From contig CAYUXF010000027.1 in assembly GCA_964448755.1 (NCBI GenBank), positions 1 to 19,355 on the forward strand: 19,355 nucleotides of DNA, read 5' to 3'. The notes beneath the pieces are model-generated. The model saw nothing but the letters and a program-made list of their open reading frames with translations. It was not told the DNA's origin and searched no databases. The position numbers were made by a program, and so were the translations under genes. This document shows positions 8,462-16,007 of the stretch, piece by piece. Source of the stretch: CAYUXF01 sp964448755 (GTDB taxonomy: Bacteria > Margulisbacteria > Termititenacia > Termititenacales > CAYUXF01). Each line of letters begins with the position of its first letter. The stretch's first letter is position 1.

Positions 8462-8920
8462 GTGCGCAATTTTAGTCTTAAACTTATTTTTTTATTGTTG
8501 ACCGGCGCTGTTTTTTTAAGTGCTGCTAACGTAACTGTGGTAGACCCTGTTTCTAAAACTATTGGCGGAACGGTGGCTGTTGGCAATAATCTATATTTAG
8601 AAGGAAGTAATCAAATAACGCTCAGCGTTGATAATTCTGCTGGCGCTACACCTATTTATTTACGGGCCAAGATCACTCCCTTAACTGCAGAAATGCCTCC
8701 TTTGCCGGCAAACACAATATGCTGGAATAAGCACTATATAAATAATGGTTCTTTTTTATATGGTGGCAGCAATGTTCCTTATAGTGAGAGTGAGTCCTAT
8801 ATTGCGGTGATCAGCGCCAATGCTACGGCTACTGTTCAGTTGGGTACAAATATTAAATATATTCCCGCTGTTTATAAAAAAGGGCGTTACGATTTTGAAT
8901 TGGAGTTTATTGTAGATTAG
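8462..8920 (+). CDS. Exported beta-rich pilin-like protein B
   Basis: A 152-residue exported protein of unrecognised family. It starts at GTG 8462, with AAAGGT just upstream; this start gives an intact signal peptide (MRNFSLKLIFLLLTGAVF, cleavage near SAA), while the next in-frame ATG would remove it. The mature part is strand-rich, small and poor in charge (NVTVVDPV, NQITLSVDNSAGATPIYLRA, YDFELEFIVD). It has one cysteine and no visible catalytic motif. The gene starts 10 bp after pilin-like gene A and ends 13 bp before the chaperone-like gene. Small size, beta content and placement suggest a second secreted subunit or tip/adaptor protein; this is inference. Confidence 0.5.
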   Translation: MRNFSLKLIFLLLTGAVFLSAANVTVVDPVSKTIGGTVAVGNNLYLEGSNQITLSVDNSAGATPIYLRAKITPLTAEMPPLPANTICWNKHYINNGSFLYGGSNVPYSESESYIAVISANATATVQLGTNIKYIPAVYKKGRYDFELEFIVD

Positions 8921-8933
8921 AAAGGGGTTTGTT

Positions 8934-10052
8934 TTGCTGCGAACTATTAGAAATATTTTAATTTTTTCGCTGGTCTCTCTGGAGCTTTTGCTGGCGTTCT
9001 CTTTTTCAATTGATAAGCCCTCTATTTATGCCGAAACAACAACCGGCAAGAAATGGCGTTCGTTCATTAATATTACAAATAACAATAATACACCATTAAA
9101 ATTAAAAGCCTATGTTATGGATTGGCATTACGGCAGTGAACGACAGAAAATTTTTACTGCTCCTGGATCGAGGAAGGATTCCTGCGCTAAGTGGATAGCT
9201 CTTGATGAGCGTGAGTTTACGCTCGAGCCCAAAGAGAAAAAAGCTTTTTTCTTTGAAATTGATACGCCCAAGAACGCTGTTGGCGGTTCTCAAGCGGTTA
9301 TTTTTTTTGAGGCCGATGTTGCTAATTCAGCCGCTGAAAAAAAAGGGCTATCTTTAGGGGCGCGCATTGGTGCGTTAATTTATCAAAATACCAAAGGGGC
9401 TAGCGACTATCGCCTGGGCATAGAAGATCAAAAGGTTTCGGTCAGCGGCGGTAAGTTTTTTTATAAAGTTACTGTTAAGAATAATGGCAATACCTGGAAT
9501 TCCGCCAGCGGTGTTTTTTCTCTGATCAAAAATGAGGATGTGGCGGCGCAGAATTTTAGCGGTGTCATTGGCTTACTGCCCGGTGAAACTTATGTTTTTA
9601 GCGGTGAATTTGCCGCCGATGAACGGAGCGATCTAATTTATAGTATTGAAGATCATCGGGAAAATATTCTTTCTGAGCGGATCAATGCCAGTACGGTAGA
9701 CCGCTTTGAGAACGGCCGCCGTCAGCAAAATGGCGATCTTTTAACGGTGGATCTTTTTAGCGCTGATTATACAGCAGCAGGTGAGCTGCAGCTCTTTTTG
9801 AAATTAACGCTTAATGGCAATCCGCAGATAGTTCTGCCGGAAGTAAAGATCTTTGATAAAAAAAATAACAAACGGGTCAAAACCGTTGCTTTAGGTGAGC
9901 GTCTGCTGCAAAACCAGGAGAGCGCTGAATTTAAAACAGTCTGGTCTGCCGGCGAGTATTTGCCGGCCGGCAGTTATAGCGCGCTGGTTTCTGTAGAGTA
10001 TCAAGGTAAACTTGTTTCGGAAAAAAGAGATTTTGAAATTAAAAAGAGGTAG
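8934..10052 (+). CDS. Periplasmic Ig-fold chaperone-like protein (PapD/DUF916-like)
   Basis: A 372-residue exported protein starting at TTG 8934, six nt after AAAGGGG; no nearby ATG would keep the signal peptide (residues 1-22). The N-terminal domain has the layout of PapD-like pilus chaperones and the related DUF916 family of WxL clusters: SIYAETTTGKKWRSFINITN, then a strand rich in L and K (PLKLKAYVMDW), then REFTLEPKEKKAFFFEIDTP and AVGGSQAVIFFEAD. A second beta domain (about 165-250) and a third (about 265-372, ending YLPAGSYSALVSVEYQ) follow, making it longer than the 220-250 residues of classical chaperones. No transmembrane anchor is seen at the C-terminus. The gene lies between two subunit-like genes and an outer-membrane barrel gene, the position expected of a subunit chaperone. 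The family link is by pattern and is moderately secure. Confidence 0.55.
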   Translation: MLRTIRNILIFSLVSLELLLAFSFSIDKPSIYAETTTGKKWRSFINITNNNNTPLKLKAYVMDWHYGSERQKIFTAPGSRKDSCAKWIALDEREFTLEPKEKKAFFFEIDTPKNAVGGSQAVIFFEADVANSAAEKKGLSLGARIGALIYQNTKGASDYRLGIEDQKVSVSGGKFFYKVTVKNNGNTWNSASGVFSLIKNEDVAAQNFSGVIGLLPGETYVFSGEFAADERSDLIYSIEDHRENILSERINASTVDRFENGRRQQNGDLLTVDLFSADYTAAGELQLFLKLTLNGNPQIVLPEVKIFDKKNNKRVKTVALGERLLQNQESAEFKTVWSAGEYLPAGSYSALVSVEYQGKLVSEKRDFEIKKR

Positions 10053-10056
10053 TTAG

Positions 10057-11847
10057 TTGAAAAAGTTTTTACACACCATATTTTTTTTAACACTGCTTTG
10101 GGCTGGTCTGGCGGCAGAGACTTTTGAGCTCAAAATGGGGAGTACTAAAATATTGGAACTCCGCAAACCGGTAGTCCGATTTGTGAACAGCAATAAACAA
10201 GCTCTTTTAGTTAAAAAAATAGGTGACAGTACGCTCAGTTTAACGGGTTTGAAGTCAGGGCAGAGCTATCTTTATTATCAAGATATTGATAATCAGCTCA
10301 AGACTGTTAAAGTAACTGTTTTGTATGAGGTTAAAGCGGACCCGGCTCACAAAGCTAATAATGCCAGTTCCGGTTTTTTTGAAGTTTATTTTAAATTTGA
10401 TCCTGAGAATGCTACACCGGTAAATCAACGGATGTTAACAGAAAAACTTGGTTATACCGCCTTAGTTAACGGCTGGAAATATGATCTTTTTTTAGAAAAT
10501 AAAAATGTAGGAAAGACGGATGATGCCAATATTGAACAACTTGCCAAATTTAAATTCAGAGTCAGCCGCGGTTCTTCTTTCTTAAATCTTGGTGATGACC
10601 AGCTGCGCTGGACGCCTTTAGCCGGTGAGTACCTGGCTTTTCAAGGTCTGCGCGCCGGTCTTGGTTTTAAAGGTTTTTTTCTCGATCTTTTTGGCGGACA
10701 AAGACCGGGTCGTTACTGGGGTAGTGAAGTAGAGGACTATGCCAACCGTAAGCAGGATACTGACCATTTACAAGGGTTTCGTCTAACTAAAAAATTCTTT
10801 AATTATTTTAATTTAGGCTGGACAAATATTTCTCACAAGGGTTGGAATGTTGAAGATACCAGAACGACCGATAAAGAAGTTAGCTCTGTTGATCTCTCTT
10901 TTAAAATAGTGGATACTAATTTGAATTTAGAGAGTGCCAGTGCTAAAAGAGATCTTTCTAATAAGCGCGAAGCCGCCTCTTATCTGCAACTAGAGCGGAG
11001 TAAAAATAACTACGGTTTTAACTTTATTTATCGCGATATTTCGCCAGCGTATGATCCGGTGGCCGATTATTTTAATTACCGCGGCGCGCAGGGATATTTT
11101 TTGTATGGTAATTATGCGCCAGTTAAAATGCTCGATCTTTCCGGTTATTATGAAAATTATTTTCAGCGTTACGACGATGAACAGGTCGCTAATAGAGAGT
11201 ATACTTTTGACCGCGGTCGCTTAAATCTGACCGTGCGCGGCCTGCCGCTTTTTACGCCGCGGCTTGCTGCTTTCCGCAATATCCGCATTAACGGCCACAA
11301 TGAGATTTATAATGTCTACAGCGGTTACTCTTTTTATCTGGATCAATTTAAGTTGCTGGGCGATAAACTAGTGGCTTATTTTGAGTTTTCGCCATTTGAA
11401 TATGAAGATATTAATGAAGCGGTTGCTAATTATACCGGCTCTACTACCCGCAGCGGTTTGCGCAGTAAGCTTGCTAAGTGGCTGAATCTTCGCTTAGAGC
11501 ATCAGAGCGATGTTTATTACTACCAGGAATTGCCGGCCAATGATCTGCGCGGCTATAATTTTATAGTTAATATCGGCACTTTTAAACTGCCGGCCGATAT
11601 CAAGATGCTGTTTTCTTACTGGTATAAATTCAGAGCTAATTCACAGGAAACTATTGAGCAAAATTATCAGGCTGCTAAACTGGAACTTTCACAGAGTTTA
11701 ACATCGTCACTGTATTGGTATTTGCGCGGTGCAGTAGCGCAGGAGCACTCTTTGAAATACAGCTGGGAAGAGACCAGAACCGGTTATTTTTATGACGATC
11801 AGCTAGTTACTTCGGAGGTTTCCGGCGGATTTAGTTATCGTTTTTAA
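10057..11847 (+). CDS. Outer-membrane beta-barrel with N-terminal pilus-formation domain
   Basis: A 596-residue protein starting at TTG 10057, six nt after AAAAAGAGGT, whose last T is the first base of the preceding stop codon. The signal peptide covers about residues 1-20 (cleavage near GLAA). Residues about 22-95 resemble the N-terminal domain of pilus secretins (T2SS-T3SS_pil_N, PF13629, as in CpaC/RcpA): KILELRKPVVRFVNSN, LLVKKIGDSTLSLTGLKSGQ, then a strand pair. No secretin domain follows. Instead, residues about 105-596 show alternating aromatic and polar strands (YFKFDPE, FFLDLFGGQRPGRYWGSE, LRLEHQSDVYYYQ) and end in GGFSYRF, a typical outer-membrane-protein C-terminal signal with terminal Phe. 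It may be the translocation pore or anchor for the upstream subunits. It lacks an obvious usher plug or usher motifs, so this role is inferred from context. Confidence 0.6.
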   Translation: MKKFLHTIFFLTLLWAGLAAETFELKMGSTKILELRKPVVRFVNSNKQALLVKKIGDSTLSLTGLKSGQSYLYYQDIDNQLKTVKVTVLYEVKADPAHKANNASSGFFEVYFKFDPENATPVNQRMLTEKLGYTALVNGWKYDLFLENKNVGKTDDANIEQLAKFKFRVSRGSSFLNLGDDQLRWTPLAGEYLAFQGLRAGLGFKGFFLDLFGGQRPGRYWGSEVEDYANRKQDTDHLQGFRLTKKFFNYFNLGWTNISHKGWNVEDTRTTDKEVSSVDLSFKIVDTNLNLESASAKRDLSNKREAASYLQLERSKNNYGFNFIYRDISPAYDPVADYFNYRGAQGYFLYGNYAPVKMLDLSGYYENYFQRYDDEQVANREYTFDRGRLNLTVRGLPLFTPRLAAFRNIRINGHNEIYNVYSGYSFYLDQFKLLGDKLVAYFEFSPFEYEDINEAVANYTGSTTRSGLRSKLAKWLNLRLEHQSDVYYYQELPANDLRGYNFIVNIGTFKLPADIKMLFSYWYKFRANSQETIEQNYQAAKLELSQSLTSSLYWYLRGAVAQEHSLKYSWEETRTGYFYDDQLVTSEVSGGFSYRF

Positions 11848-11870
11848 CAGCGTTCAATGGGGGCGGGGTT

Positions 11871-14114
11871 TTGAAAAAACAGCTGTTTTCTTTTTTCTTT
11901 ATTGTTTGTTTTTTATTCGGCGCAATGCCGGCAGCGGCGCCTTATATTAATCAGCCGGAAGCGTTGGTTTATTATGGCGGCGCTAAACTTAAGTTTTCTT
12001 CATATCCGGTCTTAATGGATGGTGTTTTATATGTTCCGCTGCGTGATGTTGCGCAAGGGTTGGGGCTGGAGTATCGCTATAACAAACGTTTTGACAGCTA
12101 CGAGATCGAGCGCTTAAAAGATCTCAAAAAAATTGTTTTTAAGTTGAATAGCACTGCTGTTATGGTCAATGAACAAAAAGAGGAATTGACCTATCCGGTC
12201 AAGCTCATTAAGAACAGTTACTATGTGCCGCTTAACGACTTTTTGTGGCCGCTCGGTTATTTTGTTCAGCGCGAAGGACCTAGATATACGATCATGTCAA
12301 AAATAAAAAATATAGAATGGCGCAATAAGGAATTAAAGATCACCGCTGAGGCGCCAATTACCTGCGAGACCGCCTATCTTGCCGGTACATATCAAATTAA
12401 GATACACAACGTTATTTTAGGTATGCATGAAAAAGAGATAGTTGTTGAGGATGGTGTTATTGAAAAGATCACACTTAAACAGGCGGCCCTTGATCCGCCG
12501 ACGGCAGTTGTTTTTATTAAGACCGCAACACCAAAGCAACTTAAATATACGGCACTGGAAGAAGATGTGGAAAACGCTTTTTTACTGAAGTTCAATTACA
12601 CCGAAAGTGCTTTTGTTGAAATACCCGCCGAGATCGTTGCGCCAGGGGATGTGGTAAAAACGGTCCAGCAGGCAGAGTCTTTGAGCGGTACCGGACTGCG
12701 TGTTTTTTCTTCTGATAATTCGCTTTGGCTGCCGGAAAAATATATTCTAGATAACGGCGTAACGACTATTGTTATTAAAGGTGAAGCGCCGCGTCAGGTT
12801 AAGTTTTTAGAGCAGCAGGAGCGGCTGTATGTTTCTTTTGCCGCTGTTTTTTTGCCGCTGGGCTGCCGCTTAACTGAAGAACCCTCCGGTGCTATCTCTT
12901 TTTATGATGGTCAGAATAAAACATATAAGATCATAGACGGTAAAATAATGACTGGTGATTGGCAGCAGGCCTATGAAATTAAAAAAGTAGACAATCTTTA
13001 TTATTTGCCTTTAGTTCAAACTCTGCGCCTCTGCGGTTATGCCGCAAATTACAGTGATAATAAGATCATGATCAATTCACGGATCGCCGAAGTTAAACTC
13101 GTCAGTGCTGCCGGCTTTAATAAGCTGGTAGTTAAGGGGAGTGGCGAGTTCAAGCCGGAAAAACCTTTTTATCTGGAAGCACCGTCCCGCTGCGTCATTG
13201 ATTTTTATGATACGGTTTTTGATTCTTTACAGCCAACTTTTAATATTGCCGGCGGCTATGTGGTGCGTTGCGGACAGTTTGATAAAAATATTGCCCGGCT
13301 GGTCATTGAGCTGCCGACATCGGCAACTAAAGTTCAAATTGAGTCTGGCGGGCCGCGTGAAGCGCTCTTGGCTTTAAATGGATTACCGCACTTTAAACCG
13401 GTTGAAACTACACCGGCAATTGTTCCGGAAACGGCAGTTGCCGTAGCGGAAGTTACTCCAGAAAGCGGTGGCGGCGATTTTTTAATAGCGCCAGCTAAAG
13501 AGATCGTCGATAAAGTAAAAGAAGGATTAACGCCAGAAAAAAAAGAATTGGTGCCGGCAGAGAAAACCAAGAAGATCAAAGGTGTAAAAGTTGCTATTAT
13601 TGTGGGACACGGCGGTGTTGATGCCGGCGCTCTTGCGCGCAGCGGCTATATGGAGAAAACGCTGACACTGGAAGTTGCTAAAAAACTGGCGGCTGAATTG
13701 AAAAATAGAGGTGCATACCCGCATCTTTCGCGTGAAGATGACCGCTATATGTCATTGGAGGAGCAAGCGGAATTTGCTATTAAAAATAAAGCAGATATTT
13801 TAATAAGCGTCCATTTTAATTCTTTTATTAATGATACGGTTAATGGAGCTGAGTCCTATTATTATAAACCAGTAGATTATGAATTGACCCGGGCGGTCCA
13901 TCAGGAGATAGTCAAAGCGACCGGTGTTAAAGACAAGGGCATTAAAAAAGCCCAGATGCATAATCTTAACCATACACCAATGCCCGGTGTGCTAATTGAG
14001 CCGGCGTTTATGTCTAACCGCGAGGAAGAGAAGATGATCAAAACCGATACTTATCAGAGAAAACTGGCTGTGGCGATTTGTGACGGAATAGAAAAGTATC
14101 TGTTAGTTAAATAA
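11871..14114 (+). CDS. N-acetylmuramoyl-L-alanine amidase with duplicated CAO-N1/AMIN-like modules
   Basis: This exported zinc hydrolase cleaves the lactyl-amide bond between MurNAc and the stem peptide. It starts at TTG 11871 after GGGGGCGGGG and keeps a signal peptide (about 1-23). The N-terminal region resembles copper-amine-oxidase-N1 modules (YPVLMDGVLYVPLRDVAQGL and NSYYVPLNDFLWPLGY), then an AMIN-like beta segment (about 143-240); a second such pair follows (about 315-405 with LYYLPLVQTLRLCGY, then about 408-505). A linker rich in P, E, V and K (515-570) leads to the Amidase_3 domain (575-747). Zinc/catalytic residues H580 (VGHGGVDAGA), E595 (MEKTL), H648 (SVHFNS) and E710 (VLIEPAF) are in place. 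The motif lacks the usual Asp-Pro before GHGG. It is last in the secreted operon, 23 bp after the barrel gene, and could open peptidoglycan for assembly. Its 3' end overlaps the minus-strand gene by 12 bp. Confidence 0.9.
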   Translation: MKKQLFSFFFIVCFLFGAMPAAAPYINQPEALVYYGGAKLKFSSYPVLMDGVLYVPLRDVAQGLGLEYRYNKRFDSYEIERLKDLKKIVFKLNSTAVMVNEQKEELTYPVKLIKNSYYVPLNDFLWPLGYFVQREGPRYTIMSKIKNIEWRNKELKITAEAPITCETAYLAGTYQIKIHNVILGMHEKEIVVEDGVIEKITLKQAALDPPTAVVFIKTATPKQLKYTALEEDVENAFLLKFNYTESAFVEIPAEIVAPGDVVKTVQQAESLSGTGLRVFSSDNSLWLPEKYILDNGVTTIVIKGEAPRQVKFLEQQERLYVSFAAVFLPLGCRLTEEPSGAISFYDGQNKTYKIIDGKIMTGDWQQAYEIKKVDNLYYLPLVQTLRLCGYAANYSDNKIMINSRIAEVKLVSAAGFNKLVVKGSGEFKPEKPFYLEAPSRCVIDFYDTVFDSLQPTFNIAGGYVVRCGQFDKNIARLVIELPTSATKVQIESGGPREALLALNGLPHFKPVETTPAIVPETAVAVAEVTPESGGGDFLIAPAKEIVDKVKEGLTPEKKELVPAEKTKKIKGVKVAIIVGHGGVDAGALARSGYMEKTLTLEVAKKLAAELKNRGAYPHLSREDDRYMSLEEQAEFAIKNKADILISVHFNSFINDTVNGAESYYYKPVDYELTRAVHQEIVKATGVKDKGIKKAQMHNLNHTPMPGVLIEPAFMSNREEEKMIKTDTYQRKLAVAICDGIEKYLLVK

Positions 14115-14582
14115 GATATTCGGGTTCTGTGTTGTTCGCCAGGAGATCTCATCTAGATCCATATCAATTAATTCATGGTCGGCAGGAACTTTGCCGCTGC
14201 TGCCCTGGCTTAATTTAGTGGAAACAGCTTCTCTGGCTTCATGTGATTCGGAATCGAACTGTTGTAAAGCGGATTTAATGTCCGGAGCCAGGATCTCCTC
14301 GCCATTGTCGTCTTTTTCAAAAATTTTATTGAGCGAGAGGCCGAAAATAGCATCGTCGACCATCTTGCTGTTGGTCTCTACTTTTTGGCCGATCTCTTCA
14401 CTTAAAGCATTGGCGATCTCTTCTTTGACTTTTTGATGAGCTAAATGGAATAATTTAATAGACTTTAAGACATTAGAGGCTTTAGCACCTTTTTTTTCTT
14501 CTTTTTTGATTATTTTGCGTATTTCATCGGCACCGCCGGCTGCCGCGGCATAATTATTAAAATTATTGTTAATATTAACCAT
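14103..14582 (-). CDS. Orphan hypothetical protein, acidic, Asn-rich N-terminus
   Basis: This is a 159-residue protein of no family I recognise, and the only minus-strand gene in the window. The start at 14582 is chosen over an upstream ATG at 14639 because GGGGGG (complement of 14589-14594) lies six nt before it, and because the upstream extension would overlap the promoter. The protein has no signal peptide or membrane helix. It begins MVNINNNFNNYAAAAGG, then has a charged helical region (about 20-75, DEIRKIIKKEEKKGAK onward, coiled-coil-like), and an acidic C-terminal half (KIFEKDDNGEEILAPD, HELIDMDLDEISW). It is probably cytoplasmic; export by a signal-less route cannot be excluded. A gene-like start, a ribosome-binding site and a matching divergent promoter argue that it is real. 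Its stop overlaps the end of the amidase gene by 12 bp. Confidence 0.75.
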   Translation of the reverse strand: MVNINNNFNNYAAAAGGADEIRKIIKKEEKKGAKASNVLKSIKLFHLAHQKVKEEIANALSEEIGQKVETNSKMVDDAIFGLSLNKIFEKDDNGEEILAPDIKSALQQFDSESHEAREAVSTKLSQGSSGKVPADHELIDMDLDEISWRTTQNPNILFN

Positions 14583-14610
14583 CTGAATCCCCCCGGTAAT
14601 ATATAACAAT

Positions 14611-14639
14611 ATATTATCATAATGATTGTGTAATCTCAA
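14611..14639 (-). promoter_or_regulatory. Candidate promoter of the minus-strand orphan gene
   Basis: On the minus strand, TTGAGA (complement of 14634-14639, 5 of 6 to TTGACA) is followed after 17 bp by TAATAT (complement of 14611-14616, 4 of 6 to TATAAT). Transcription would start about 20 nt before the start codon, leaving room for the GGGGGG ribosome-binding site. The -35 lies inside the spacer of the opposing dnaB promoter. Confidence 0.5.
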
Positions 14640-14654
14640 TTTTTTTTATACAAT
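14626..14654 (+). promoter_or_regulatory. Candidate promoter of dnaB, near-leaderless start
   Basis: TTGTGT (14626-14631; TTG matches) and TACAAT (14649-14654, 5 of 6) are 17 bp apart. The -10 ends nine nt before the dnaB ATG, so the transcript would begin about three nt before the start codon. No purine-rich ribosome-binding site is present between them (AACCGTCTT). The arrangement mirrors that of leuA. Confidence 0.5.
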
Positions 14655-14663
14655 AACCGTCTT

Positions 14664-16007
14664 ATGCCTGAAGACAAATTACCTCCGCAAAATATAGAAG
14701 CCGAACAGTTTATTTTAGGTGCTTTGTTAATTGACCCCTCTTCAGTCAATAAAGTTGTCGATCTTTTGAGTCCCGAGGCTTTTTATAAAGAATCGCATCA
14801 GCTTGTTTTTGAGGCGATCACTGAATTATCATCATCAAATCAACCGGTGGATATCTTGACGGTAGCAGAAGTTCTTAAAAAAAAGGGTAAGTTAGATCTG
14901 GCCGGCGGCCGTCTCTATTTGACCGATCTGGCTAACGCTGTCAGTTCTTCCGGTAATATTGAATATTATGCCAAAATTGTTGACAGTTACGATACTCTGC
15001 GCCGGATCATTTCGACCGGCAGTGAGATGGTCACCAGTGCTTTTGAGTCCGATGCGGAAGTAGAAGATGTTCTCAATGAAGCCCAGAAAAAGATCTTTAA
15101 TTTGGCTCAAAAAAATATTAAGCGCGATTTTGTGGCGCTACCGGAAATTCTGGACACGGTCATGGAGACAATTAATGATAAATACGATAAACCCGGTATT
15201 AACGGTATCTCTACACATTTTTCTGATGTCGATGCCCTGACCGGTGGTTTTCAGAAATCTGATATGATCATTATCGCGGCCCGTCCTTCTATGGGTAAAA
15301 CCGCTTTTGCTTTGAATATTGCGACAAATATGGCAATTAAAGATAAAGTGCCGGTCGGGATCTTTTCACTGGAAATGTCCAAGGAATCACTCGTGGAGAG
15401 AATGCTCTGTTCTGAGGCAGAGGTGGACTCACATCGTTTGAAAACAAAAAATATGCAGGATTATGACTGGAAAAAGATCGCCAGGGCGATGAGCCGTTTG
15501 AGTGAAGCTCCTATTTTTATTGACGATACATCTTCTATGACAACGCTGGAATTGCAAGCTAAGGCCAGGCGCTTGAAGGCAGAACACGATATCGGATTAA
15601 TAATTATCGACTTTTTAACGATGTTAAAAGGTGCGCAGAAACGACCGGAGAGCCGTTTTCAGGAGGTTTCTGAGATCGCCCGTTCTTTAAAATCGATCGC
15701 CAGAGAGATCAATGTGCCGGTCATTGTTATTTCACAGCTCAGCCGCAGTATTGAACAGCGCAACGACCAGACACCGCGGATGTCCGATCTCCGTGAATCT
15801 GGTGAAATTGAGCAGGTAGCTGACCTAATTATGTTCGTGCATCGCGATGACTATTATGATCGGACACAGATGAATTCTGAAGCTAAAATAATTGTCGCCA
15901 AACACCGCAACGGCAGCACCGGTACTGCCGAATTGATGTTCCGCAAAGAGATCACAAAATTTGTTAATAAATCTAATGAAGAGGTGCCGGTCAATAATGC
16001 ACAGTAG
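14664..16007 (+). CDS. dnaB: Replicative DNA helicase DnaB
   Basis: This hexameric helicase unwinds DNA ahead of the replisome. The 447-residue protein has the DnaB N-terminal domain (about 6-110, PPQNIEAEQFILGALLID) and the RecA-like ATPase domain (about 175-440). Walker A is ARPSMGKTA (206-214), Walker B is LIIIDF with Asp316, and a later conserved block reads VISQLSRSIEQR and MSDLRESGEIEQVADLI. No intein or insertion is present. ATG 14664 has no Shine-Dalgarno sequence but lies nine nt after a -10-like box. It heads a four-gene run with an lptD-like gene (overlap 11 bp), an MBL hydrolase and holA, so two replication genes flank an envelope gene. Confidence 0.96.
   Translation: MPEDKLPPQNIEAEQFILGALLIDPSSVNKVVDLLSPEAFYKESHQLVFEAITELSSSNQPVDILTVAEVLKKKGKLDLAGGRLYLTDLANAVSSSGNIEYYAKIVDSYDTLRRIISTGSEMVTSAFESDAEVEDVLNEAQKKIFNLAQKNIKRDFVALPEILDTVMETINDKYDKPGINGISTHFSDVDALTGGFQKSDMIIIAARPSMGKTAFALNIATNMAIKDKVPVGIFSLEMSKESLVERMLCSEAEVDSHRLKTKNMQDYDWKKIARAMSRLSEAPIFIDDTSSMTTLELQAKARRLKAEHDIGLIIIDFLTMLKGAQKRPESRFQEVSEIARSLKSIAREINVPVIVISQLSRSIEQRNDQTPRMSDLRESGEIEQVADLIMFVHRDDYYDRTQMNSEAKIIVAKHRNGSTGTAELMFRKEITKFVNKSNEEVPVNNAQ

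Noticed and set aside
14583..14639. ATG at 14639 (minus) as the start of the orphan gene
   Set aside because: The extension covers the likely promoter and the GGGGGG ribosome-binding site that fits the start at 14582.
15961..15996. ATG at 15961 as the lptD-like start
   Set aside because: It would add a charged extension in front of the signal peptide and a 47-bp overlap with dnaB; ATG 15997 has a ribosome-binding site and a clean signal peptide.
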